From the NCBI RefSeq assembly GCF_002413825.1, contig NZ_DHXT01000174.1:1-5807 (forward strand): DNA of 5,807 nt. Direction: 5' to 3'. Shown here piece after piece: positions 1-5,807 of the stretch (positions are counted from its first letter, which is position 1; every line of letters starts with the position of its first letter). Under the pieces are notes generated by a model that saw only the letters and a list, made by a program, of their open reading frames with translations, ran no database searches and was not told the origin of the DNA. This DNA comes from Rhodoferax sp. UBA5149. GTDB taxonomy: Bacteria; Pseudomonadota; Gammaproteobacteria; Burkholderiales; Burkholderiaceae_C. A program made the translations under genes and the position numbers.

Positions 1-1190
1 CTGAAGCCATGGCCCCGGTTTTGCAGACTGATGCCGAAGCCGGGCTCCACGCAGCCTGATCCAAAGCCCATGTAATTGCTCTGGATGAAGCTCACCATCA
101 TGCCGCTCTCGTCGGCCGCGCTGAGGTAAATCGTGCCCCCCTTCAGCGGATTTCCCGCGCCGAAGTTCTGCGCCCGGCCCATGTCGATCAGTTGGGCACG
201 CGAGGCCAGATAAGCCCGGTCCAGCATCTGCTCCGCCGTCACCTCCATGCTGGACGGCTCGGCCACAAATTTGTACACATCGGCAAACGCCAGCTTCATG
301 GCCTCGATCTGCAGATGCTGGGAATCGACGCCGTCCACCGGCAGTTGCTGCAAGTCAAACTGCGCCAGAATGCCCAGCGCCATCAAGGCGGCAAGGCCTT
401 GACCGTTGGGCGGGATTTCGTGCAGGGTGTAGCCACGGTAGTTTTGGGTGATCGGCTCGACCCACTCGGGCCGGTGCGCAGCGAGGTCCTGCACGGTCAG
501 GCGGCCACCGTGCCGCACCGAGAATTTCTCCAGCGCGTGGGCAATTTCACCGCGATAGAACGCTTCGCCCTGGGTAGCGGCAATGGCACGCAGCGCGCGC
601 GCCGCCGCCGGAAATTGAAACAATTCGCCAACGGCGGGGGCGCGCCCGCGCGGCAAAAAGGCGGAAGCGAAACCGGGCAAAGCTTTGAGTTCGTCCACGG
701 CCGCCGCCCATTTTTGCTGCACCACCGTGGGGACGCCATAACCGCGTTCCGCCAGCTCAATGGCGGGCGCCATCAGGTCGGCAAACGGCAACTTGCCAAA
801 ACGCTCGCTCAAGGCCACCCAACTGCTCACGGCCCCTGGCACCGTGACCGAGTCGATGCCGCGTTTGGGCGGCGCCACCGCACTGGCGCCGTAGCGGGTT
901 CGAAAATAGTCTGGCGTCCAGGCTTGCGGCGCGCGCCCCGAGGCGTTCAAACCGTGCAGTTCCTTGCCGTCCCACAGAATACAAAACGCGTCGCTGCCCA
1001 GGCCATTGCTGACGGGCTCGACAATCGTCATGGCCGCTGCCGCCGCCACGGCGGCATCGACCGCATTGCCGCCCTTGAGCAACATGCGCAAGCCGGCCTG
1101 GGCCGCCAGCGGATGCGAGGTGGACACCACGTTGCGGGCAAACAGCGGCAATCGAACGGAACTGTAGGGGCTTTGGTAATTGAAGTTCAT
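1..1190 (-). CDS. Gamma-glutamyltransferase-family Ntn-hydrolase, YwrD-like, 3' end outside window
   Basis: This is a GGT-family enzyme: a single precursor that cleaves itself before a threonine to give large and small subunits, then hydrolyses or transfers an acyl group. The window holds 396 residues starting at ATG 1190; the family is usually about 530-580, so most of the small subunit is cut off by the window edge. Family marks are LLKGGNAVDAAVAAA (38-52), EPVSNGLGSDAF (58-69), NASGRAP (82-88), PGAVSSW (118-124), YRGYTLHEIPPNGQG (251-265) and the processing site GGTIYLSAAD, with predicted nucleophile Thr353. There is no signal peptide, so it is probably cytoplasmic, unlike periplasmic E. 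coli Ggt. Compared with E. coli Ggt, the substrate-binding positions Arg114, Asn411, Gln430 and Asp433 align with Ser, Tyr, Arg and Gly, so classical glutathione use is doubtful. No good Shine-Dalgarno precedes the ATG. It follows the DUF3422 gene by 39 bp and is probably co-transcribed. Family assignment is firm; substrate is unknown. Confidence 0.93.
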   Translation of the reverse strand, partial: MNFNYQSPYSSVRLPLFARNVVSTSHPLAAQAGLRMLLKGGNAVDAAVAAAAAMTIVEPVSNGLGSDAFCILWDGKELHGLNASGRAPQAWTPDYFRTRYGASAVAPPKRGIDSVTVPGAVSSWVALSERFGKLPFADLMAPAIELAERGYGVPTVVQQKWAAAVDELKALPGFASAFLPRGRAPAVGELFQFPAAARALRAIAATQGEAFYRGEIAHALEKFSVRHGGRLTVQDLAAHRPEWVEPITQNYRGYTLHEIPPNGQGLAALMALGILAQFDLQQLPVDGVDSQHLQIEAMKLAFADVYKFVAEPSSMEVTAEQMLDRAYLASRAQLIDMGRAQNFGAGNPLKGGTIYLSAADESGMMVSFIQSNYMGFGSGCVEPGFGISLQNRGHGF

Positions 1191-1229
1191 GGTGGGTCGT
1201 GGCGGATGGAGGTCATGCAGTATGGGCAA

Positions 1230-2522
1230 TCAGGCTTTAAACACCTTGTTGTGCAGGCGACGCAGCGACCACCAGACCCCGAGCGCCACCACCGGAATGG
1301 TCAAGGCCGCCGTGCTCTCCGGGCTCCACGGCCAGCCAACCCCGTGCGCCCCCTTGGCCAGATAGCTGACCAGGCCCACGATGTAGTAGGTGATGGCGGC
1401 CACCGACAGGCCCTCCACCGTGGACTGCAGTTTGAGCTGCAGGTCTTGCCGGGAATTCATGGTCGCCAGCAGCGCCTGGCTGCTTTGCTGCTGCTCGATC
1501 TCGACCCGCGTGCGCAGCAGGTTGCTGATGCGCGACACCCGTTGCGACAGCGCGTCCTGGCGCCGGGTGGCCCACTCGCAGGTGCTGCGCGCGGGGGTCA
1601 GGCGGCGATCCATGAATTCGCCAATGGTCTGCATGCCCGGCAACGCGGATTCGTTGATTTCAACGATGCGTTTGTCGACCAACTCAAAATAGGCCACGCT
1701 GGCCGAGAAGCGCGAGTGGGTGGCGGCGTGCTGGCTCTCCACCTGACCCGCCAGTTTGGTGAGCCGGTCCAGCAACATCGGTTCTTCCGCCGCCGTGGCG
1801 CTGCGAATGGCACTGGCCAATTCGGCCAGCTCGCGCTCGGCACTGGACAGAATAGTCGACGCCTCGCGCGCCGCCGGCAAACCGAGCAAGGCCGCCATGC
1901 GGTAGGTTTCGATCTCCAGCAGACGCTGTACCAGACGCCCCAGTCGGCGCGGCGACATGTTCCCGGCCAGCAGCACCATGTGTGAAAAACCATCGGCCTG
2001 CATGGCGAAGTCGGTATAGACCTCGGCCACGCCACCGGCCACGCTGGACGCCAGCAGGGTGTCTTCCAGCAGCACACGCTTGACCAGCGTCGCGGCACCC
2101 GGGGCATGGCTTGACACGACCCACAGGTGCAGACTCGACAAGCACTGGCCGGGCAGCTTGGCGAACCAGTCTTGCGGCACCGCGTCCAGCGCCCGCTCCG
2201 GCTCTTGCTCTCCCAAGCACTCGGAGGACAAGGGGCACATGAAGGTCCAGGTGACGAATTCCGTGTGCAACTCCCAGCGAATGTGGAACTGCCCGAGGTC
2301 CATGCGGAAGTGGCTGGACTGCGGATCGGGCAGCGGCAGGTGATGGTCGTGCAGCAAAGTGGCCACATGCGCCCGGCTGGCCTCGCGTTGGGCCGCATCA
2401 CACACCATGACCACATGCGAGATCGCCAGTGGCGCGGACAGGGCCTGGGGCGGGCGGGCGTGAATTTCGTTGTGCAGGGCCGCGCGTTGCGGATGCTGCT
2501 GCAGATGGTGCTTGAGTTGCAT
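1230..2522 (-). CDS. DUF3422 family membrane-anchored protein, function unknown
   Basis: I recognise the DUF3422 family (described as uncharacterised membrane-anchored proteins) and can assign no biochemical role. The 430-residue protein shows HNEIHARPP (17-25), HTEFVTWTF (86-94), GRLVQRLLEIETYRM (195-209) and a conserved TRVEIEQQQ...STVEGLSVAAITYY stretch (338-380). A large soluble N-terminal region is followed by a helical, charged, probably coiled-coil middle (about 225-365). Two C-terminal hydrophobic segments follow (about 372-389 and 404-420) and the tail is basic (RRLHNKVFKA). The soluble part is probably cytoplasmic, with a hairpin of two membrane helices. I chose ATG 2522 because AAGGA lies 6 bases upstream. 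ATG 2543 and ATG 2567 are in frame but lack a ribosome site and would add 7 or 15 residues before the conserved part. A terminator upstream separates it from tctBA, and the GGT-like gene follows 39 bp downstream. Confidence 0.92.
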   Translation of the reverse strand: MQLKHHLQQHPQRAALHNEIHARPPQALSAPLAISHVVMVCDAAQREASRAHVATLLHDHHLPLPDPQSSHFRMDLGQFHIRWELHTEFVTWTFMCPLSSECLGEQEPERALDAVPQDWFAKLPGQCLSSLHLWVVSSHAPGAATLVKRVLLEDTLLASSVAGGVAEVYTDFAMQADGFSHMVLLAGNMSPRRLGRLVQRLLEIETYRMAALLGLPAAREASTILSSAERELAELASAIRSATAAEEPMLLDRLTKLAGQVESQHAATHSRFSASVAYFELVDKRIVEINESALPGMQTIGEFMDRRLTPARSTCEWATRRQDALSQRVSRISNLLRTRVEIEQQQSSQALLATMNSRQDLQLKLQSTVEGLSVAAITYYIVGLVSYLAKGAHGVGWPWSPESTAALTIPVVALGVWWSLRRLHNKVFKA

Positions 2523-2527
2523 GGGGA

Positions 2528-2533
2528 TTCCTT
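2528..2533 (-). promoter_or_regulatory. Ribosome binding site that decides the DUF3422 start
   Basis: The minus strand reads CCAAGGAATCCCC directly before ATG 2522. AAGGA with a 6-base spacer is a reasonable Shine-Dalgarno. The two upstream in-frame ATGs have nothing comparable, which favours the 430-residue form. Confidence 0.6.
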
Positions 2534-2566
2534 GGCTAGCCATTGTGCCGCACAGGAGTGAGTGCA

Positions 2567-2583
2567 ACAGGCGCGCCTGTCAA
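2567..2583 (-). promoter_or_regulatory. Possible promoter -35 box overlapping a 14-bp palindrome
   Basis: On the minus strand TTGACA (2583-2578) matches the sigma-70 -35 consensus exactly. It runs into the perfect palindrome ACAGGCGCGCCTGT (2567-2580). This sits about 45-60 bases upstream of the DUF3422 start, where a promoter is expected after the tctA terminator. The matching -10 at 16-18 bases spacing (around CACTCC) is poor, so the promoter would be weak or activator-dependent. The palindrome could be an operator. Both roles are inferred from position and symmetry only. Confidence 0.35.
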
Positions 2584-2592
2584 TCATCGGGA

Positions 2593-2613
2593 GTGCGCCC
2601 ATGCTGGGCGCAC
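2593..2613 (-). repeat. Inverted repeat (8-bp stem, 5-base loop) in the tctA-DUF3422 spacer
   Basis: GTGCGCCC and GGGCGCAC pair perfectly around a 5-base loop. In the transcribed direction the hairpin begins immediately after the T-run of the tctA terminator. It could back up termination, protect an RNA end, or be a protein site in front of DUF3422. The sequence does not decide between these. Confidence 0.5.
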
Positions 2614-2641
2614 AAAAAAACGGCACCGTCAGGTGCCGTTT
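2614..2641 (-). terminator. Rho-independent terminator of the tctBA transcript
   Basis: On the minus strand a perfect 10-bp stem, AAACGGCACC with GGTGCCGTTT around the loop TGAC, leads into a run of T bases; seven consecutive A bases are seen on the plus strand at 2614-2620, the last three of them within the stem. It begins 24 bases after the tctA stop codon (2666-2668). Stem, small loop and T-run together make a classical intrinsic terminator, so tctBA and the DUF3422-GGT pair should be separate transcription units. Confidence 0.9.
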
Positions 2642-2665
2642 CGCTCACCCCAGCTGACGGCGTGA

Positions 2666-4177
2666 TTACTCTTCGACAAACGCCTCTTGCCGCTTGGCCT
2701 TGATGGCCGGCAGCAACACAATCACCAGCATCACCGCGGCCGCTGCCAGCAAGCCGGCCGACAGGCCACGCGTGACGAACACACTCCAGTCACCACGGGA
2801 CAAAAGCAAGGCCCGGCGCAGGTTTTCTTCCATCATCGGGCCCAGAATAAAGCCCAGCATCATCGGCGACGGCTCCATCCCCAGTTTGTTGAAGGCGTAA
2901 CCAATGAAGCCGAAACCCGCCACCAGCCAGATGTCAAAGGTGCTGTTATTGGTGGTGTAGACGCCAATCGCGCAGAACAAAACGATGGCCGGGAACAGCC
3001 AGCGGTAGGGAACGGTCAGCAACTTGATCCACAGGCCGATGAGTGGCAGGTTCAAGACGATCAACATGGCGTTGCCAATCCACATCGACGCAATCAAACC
3101 CCAGAACAGTTCCGGGTTGCTGGTCATCACCTGCGGGCCCGGCTGGATGTTGTGAATGGTCATGGCGCCCACCATCAAGGCCATCACGGCGTTCGGCGGA
3201 ATGCCCAGCGTGAGCAGTGGAATGAACGAGGTTTGCGCGCCCGCGTTATTGGCGGACTCCGGACCTGCCACACCGCGAATATTGCCTTTGCCAAACGGAA
3301 TTTCACCCGGCTTGCCCTTGATTTTCTTCTCCAGCGCGTACGCGGCAAACGAGGCCAGCAAAGCGCCGCCCCCCGGCAAAATGCCCAAGGCAGAGCCCAG
3401 AAAGGTGCCGCGCAAGACAGCCGGTGTCATGTCCTTGAAGTCTTGCTTGGTCGGCCACAAGCCTTTTACCTCGGCCGTGAAGACCTCGCGATGCTCATCC
3501 GGCAGCGCCAGATTCGAAATAATTTCACCATAGCCGAACACCCCCATCGCCACCGCGACGAAGCCGATGCCATCGGTCAGTTCGGGAATATTAAAACTGT
3601 AGCGAGTCACGCCCGAGTTGACGTCGGTGCCGACCAGGCCCAGCAGCAGGCCCAAAATGATCATGCCAATGGCCTTGAGCAGCGAACCCGACGCCAGGAC
3701 AACGGCACCGATCAGACCCAAGATCATGAGTGAACAATACTCGGCCGGGCCGAACTTGAAGGCCAGCTCCGTCAGGGGCGGCGCAAACGCGGCCAGAATC
3801 AAGGTGCCGACACAACCGGCAAAAAAGGAGCCCAAACCGGCCGCCGCCAGCGCCGGTCCGGCTCGCCCCTGGCGCGCCATCTGGTAGCCGTCGATACAGG
3901 TGACGATGGAAGACGACTCGCCCGGCAAGTTGACCAGGATGGCGGTGGTGGAACCCCCATACTGGGCGCCGTAATAAATACCGGCCAGCATGATCAGGGC
4001 GGACACCGGCGGCAGCGCGTAAGTGGCGGGCAACAGCATGGCAATGGTGGCCACCGGGCCGATGCCGGGCAGCACGCCGATGAGGGTGCCCAGGACGCAG
4101 CCGATAAAGGCGTACATCAGGTTGATCGGCGTAAAGGCAACGCCGAAGCCGAGTGAAAGATTTGCAATGATATCCAT
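2666..4177 (-). CDS. tctA: Tripartite tricarboxylate transporter large membrane subunit TctA
   Basis: TctA is the large channel-forming subunit of TTT transporters, which use a periplasmic binding protein (TctC/Bug type) and an ion gradient to import citrate or other carboxylates across the inner membrane. The 503-residue length is normal for the family. The sequence is almost wholly hydrophobic, with about 11-12 probable membrane segments. Family signatures are GTLIGVLPGIGPVA (30-43), YGGSTTAILVNLPGESSS (73-90) and IDGYQMARQGRAGPAL (95-110). A second-half counterpart, GSALGILPGGGALL (261-274) with SFIPLLTLGIPPNAVMALM (317-335), reveals the internal two-repeat architecture. The MDIIANLSLGFGVAFTP start is typical. 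The gene begins 11 bp after tctB with only a weak ribosome site (AGAGTAG), suggesting translational coupling. An intrinsic terminator follows directly. The transported substrate cannot be read from the sequence. Confidence 0.97.
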   Translation of the reverse strand: MDIIANLSLGFGVAFTPINLMYAFIGCVLGTLIGVLPGIGPVATIAMLLPATYALPPVSALIMLAGIYYGAQYGGSTTAILVNLPGESSSIVTCIDGYQMARQGRAGPALAAAGLGSFFAGCVGTLILAAFAPPLTELAFKFGPAEYCSLMILGLIGAVVLASGSLLKAIGMIILGLLLGLVGTDVNSGVTRYSFNIPELTDGIGFVAVAMGVFGYGEIISNLALPDEHREVFTAEVKGLWPTKQDFKDMTPAVLRGTFLGSALGILPGGGALLASFAAYALEKKIKGKPGEIPFGKGNIRGVAGPESANNAGAQTSFIPLLTLGIPPNAVMALMVGAMTIHNIQPGPQVMTSNPELFWGLIASMWIGNAMLIVLNLPLIGLWIKLLTVPYRWLFPAIVLFCAIGVYTTNNSTFDIWLVAGFGFIGYAFNKLGMEPSPMMLGFILGPMMEENLRRALLLSRGDWSVFVTRGLSAGLLAAAAVMLVIVLLPAIKAKRQEAFVEE

Positions 4178-4188
4178 GAGCTACTCTA

Positions 4189-4677
4189 TCAACCCGAAAT
4201 GAAAGTTGGCCAAACCTGAATCTGCAGCTTGAGCACCAGAATAAAAACAGCATAGCTGCCGACCGCCAGAATGATCGAAAGAATCAGGATTTCCTTGAGT
4301 TTGAACTCAGAACCTGCCTTGGCGCTAATCAGGGTCAGCGCAAAAATGGCAACGATCATGCCCATGGCCGGCAAGTTGATGCTGGGCAAGCCACCCAGCA
4401 GCACGCCAAAAGCCAGATTGGCACCAACGATATAACCGACCGGGCGCCAGATCCATTTGCCAATCTTCTCGCCATCCTCGGTTTCCACGACCATCGCCTT
4501 GAAGGTGATGACAGCCCCCAAAATAGCCAGCAAGACACCCAGCACGAGCGGAAAGTATCCCGGCCCCATGCGCGCGCCGGTGCCCACGGTATAGGTGGTC
4601 GCACCCCACGCAAAGGCACCCCCTATGGCCATGAAGGCGAGGCCGGAGAAAAAGTCTTTTTGACTCTTGATATTCAT
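4189..4677 (-). CDS. tctB: Tripartite tricarboxylate transporter small membrane subunit TctB
   Basis: TctB is the small, poorly conserved membrane subunit of TTT transporters and works in a complex with TctA. The 162 residues are the usual size. Four probable membrane helices lie near 9-27, 41-60, 79-117 (probably two, split around GGLPSINLP) and 128-150. The best family mark is the stretch after helix 1, TYTVGTGARMGPGYFPLVLG (28-47), matching the family pattern of Gly-X-X-X-X-Met-Gly-Pro-Gly-Tyr-Phe-Pro. ATG 4677 is well supported by GAGGAG 7 bases upstream. tctA follows after 11 bp, so the two are one operon. The usual third gene, tctC for the substrate-binding protein, is not upstream; a secretion ATPase gene is there instead. 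Confidence 0.95.
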   Translation of the reverse strand: MNIKSQKDFFSGLAFMAIGGAFAWGATTYTVGTGARMGPGYFPLVLGVLLAILGAVITFKAMVVETEDGEKIGKWIWRPVGYIVGANLAFGVLLGGLPSINLPAMGMIVAIFALTLISAKAGSEFKLKEILILSIILAVGSYAVFILVLKLQIQVWPTFISG

Positions 4678-4684
4678 GGACTAG

Positions 4685-4690
4685 CTCCTC
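4685..4690 (-). promoter_or_regulatory. Strong ribosome binding site of tctB
   Basis: GAGGAG stands 7 bases before ATG 4677 on the minus strand and fixes the tctB start. It is much stronger than the tctA site, consistent with tctB being the first translated gene of the pair. Confidence 0.7.
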
Positions 4691-4730
4691 GTATAAATCC
4701 AACGGGGGTCATTTTGCATGGGAAACACGT

Positions 4731-4770
4731 GACGCAGACCTGCGACTTTCACTTAGGTCGCATCAGCGAC
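4731..4770 (-). promoter_or_regulatory. Cluster of competing inverted repeats between the GspE-like gene and tctB
   Basis: The 98-bp gap 4678-4775 holds three arms of one short motif. On the minus strand GTCGC (4770-4766) can pair with GCGAC (4761-4757) across a TGAT loop. The same central arm, as TGCGAC (4762-4757), can instead pair with GTCGCA (4746-4741) across a 10-base loop. That last arm also belongs to CGCAGGTCTGCG (4744-4733), a third small hairpin. Only one pairing of each arm can form at a time. No T-run follows, so it is not a standard intrinsic terminator. It may mark the end of the upstream transcript or be a regulatory leader of tctBA; no convincing promoter was seen. Confidence 0.35.
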
Positions 4771-4775
4771 GCGGG

Positions 4776-5807
4776 TCAAGTCAAAGGCGGCGTGGACGCC
4801 AGAATCTCTTCCACCACGGTCAGTCCCTCGGCCACCCGCAGCGCACCGGCGAGCCGCAGGGGACGCATGCCGTCGCTCACGGCCTGGCGTTTGAGCGCAT
4901 CGCTATTGGGCTCGCGGTTGATCTTGTCCTTGAAGGCTTCGGTCACCACCAGCAGCTCGTACAGACCCATGCGGCCCATGAAACCGGTCATGCGGCAATC
5001 GACGCAACCGACCGGTTTGAACGGCTTGTAGCCGCCACTGATCTGCCACGGCTTGACCACCTCGGCCAGCGCCTCCCGCGTGGCTTGCGCGTCGGGCACT
5101 TTGCAGTGCTTGCACAGGGTGCGCACCAGCCGCTGCGCCAGCACGCCGAGCAAGGTGGCGTTGATCAGGTAGGACGGAACACCGAGCTCCAGCAGCCGCG
5201 TCACCGCCGACGGCGCGTCGTTGGTGTGCAGGGTGGAGAACACCAGATGGCCGGTCAGCGCAGCCTGCACCGCCATCTCCGCGGTTTGCTGGTCCCGAAT
5301 TTCGCCCACCATGATGATGTCGGGGTCTTGCCGCATGAGGGCTCGCAGCCCTTCCGGAAAACCAAAATCAAGCTGCGGCTGCACCTGGGTCTGGTTGAAC
5401 GAGGGCTCGATCATTTCAATCGGGTCTTCGACCGTGCTGACGTTGACCTCTTCCGTGGCGACGCGCTTGAGCGTGGAATACAAGGTGGTGGTTTTGCCCG
5501 AGCCGGTGGGGCCGGTGACCAGAATGATGCCGGTGGGACGTTTCACCAGCGCCTCCCAGCGCTGCGCATCGTGGACTGAGAAACCCAATGCATCGAGGTC
5601 CTTGACGGTGGTGTCCGGGTCGAAGATGCGCATCACCATCTTCTCGCCAAAAGCGGTGGGCAGCGTCGAGATACGCATCTCGATCTCATCGCCACGCGGA
5701 TTGCGCGTCTTGATGCGGCCATCCTGCGGGCGGCGCTTTTCCACCACGTCCATGCGGCCCAGCAGCTTGATGCGCGCCGTCATGGCGGTGAGCACACCCA
5801 TCGGCAT
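4776..5807 (-). CDS. GspE/PulE-family secretion or pilus assembly ATPase, N-terminus outside window
   Basis: This is a hexameric cytoplasmic ATPase of the type II secretion/type IV pilus superfamily, which powers pseudopilus or pilus assembly at the inner membrane. The visible 343 residues are the C-terminal part of a protein normally about 500-600 long. The methionine at 5807 is internal, because the conserved block ending in MDVVEKRRPQDGRI starts before it. Motifs in order are Walker A GPTGSGKT (99-106), Asp box with STVEDPIE (124-131), Walker B region RQDPDIIMVGEIRD (159-172), His box TGHLVFSTLHTND (185-197), and a zinc-type tetracysteine pair CKHC (232-235) and CVDC (268-271). All catalytic motifs look intact. 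LLGVLAQRLVRTLCKHC resembles GspE more than PilB. No gspF/pilC or other secretion gene follows, since tctB is next, so it may be a stand-alone member. Whether it serves secretion or pili is undecided. Confidence 0.93.
   Translation of the reverse strand: MPMGVLTAMTARIKLLGRMDVVEKRRPQDGRIKTRNPRGDEIEMRISTLPTAFGEKMVMRIFDPDTTVKDLDALGFSVHDAQRWEALVKRPTGIILVTGPTGSGKTTTLYSTLKRVATEEVNVSTVEDPIEMIEPSFNQTQVQPQLDFGFPEGLRALMRQDPDIIMVGEIRDQQTAEMAVQAALTGHLVFSTLHTNDAPSAVTRLLELGVPSYLINATLLGVLAQRLVRTLCKHCKVPDAQATREALAEVVKPWQISGGYKPFKPVGCVDCRMTGFMGRMGLYELLVVTEAFKDKINREPNSDALKRQAVSDGMRPLRLAGALRVAEGLTVVEEILASTPPLT

Noticed and set aside
30..134. Possible inactivated GGT because the TTH-type processing motif is absent
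   Set aside because: The nucleophile Thr353 is present in GGTIYLSAAD, which is normal for YwrD-like members, and the frame is intact up to the window edge.
192..1985. Plus-strand open frame of 597 codons
   Set aside because: It lies antisense to the GGT-like and DUF3422 genes, which share one frame. Its translation is rich in Arg, Gln, His and Gly with no recognisable domain. It is a by-product of GC-rich codon use on the other strand.
2127..2561. Plus-strand open frame of 144 codons
   Set aside because: Antisense to the 5' half of DUF3422, with no ribosome site or recognisable domain.
1598..2626. Minus-strand open frame of 342 codons overlapping DUF3422
   Set aside because: Out-of-frame shadow of the DUF3422 gene, rich in Cys, Trp, Pro and Arg, with no family resemblance. 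The DUF3422 frame has clear conserved motifs.
2687..3733. Plus-strand open frame of 348 codons
   Set aside because: Fully antisense to tctA. The translation is a low-complexity His/Gln/Arg-rich product, as expected from the complement of a hydrophobic membrane protein.
4690..4720. Possible -10 box TTTATA upstream of tctB
   Set aside because: A start site set by it would fall within or just before the GAGGAG ribosome site, leaving almost no leader, and no acceptable -35 lies 16-18 bases upstream.
5085..5579. Plus-strand open frame of 164 codons
   Set aside because: Antisense to the Walker A-Walker B part of the GspE-like ATPase; composition matches a shadow frame.

Overview
The window is a GC-rich stretch, about 60% G+C by eye. 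Every supportable gene lies on the minus strand, so transcription runs from high to low coordinates. The gene families and protein style fit a betaproteobacterium of the Burkholderiales, most likely Comamonadaceae-like. That placement is inferred from family resemblance, not from a database search.

Layout in transcription order: (1) 5807-4776, the C-terminal part of a GspE/PulE-type secretion or pilus ATPase, cut at the window edge; (2) a 98-bp gap with several mutually exclusive GCGAC/GTCGC hairpins; (3) 4677-4189 tctB and 4177-2666 tctA, the small and large membrane subunits of a tripartite tricarboxylate transporter (TTT), 11 bp apart; (4) a strong Rho-independent terminator at 2618-2641; (5) a spacer of about 90 bp with a second hairpin and a 14-bp perfect palindrome that overlaps a consensus -35 box; (6) 2522-1230, a DUF3422 membrane-anchored protein of unknown function; (7) 39 bp further on, 1190 to beyond base 1, the first 396 residues of a gamma-glutamyltransferase-family Ntn-hydrolase of the YwrD-like type, cut by the left edge.

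The tctBA pair would import a carboxylate with a periplasmic binding protein that is not encoded next to it in this window. DUF3422 and the GGT-like enzyme look co-transcribed, but nothing in the sequence explains a shared function. No mobile elements, RNA genes or CRISPR arrays were seen.

I see no convincing new multi-gene system. The best leads are the GGT-like enzyme, where four positions that recognise the gamma-glutamyl group in classical GGT are all changed, and the two intergenic regions with unexplained symmetrical sequence.
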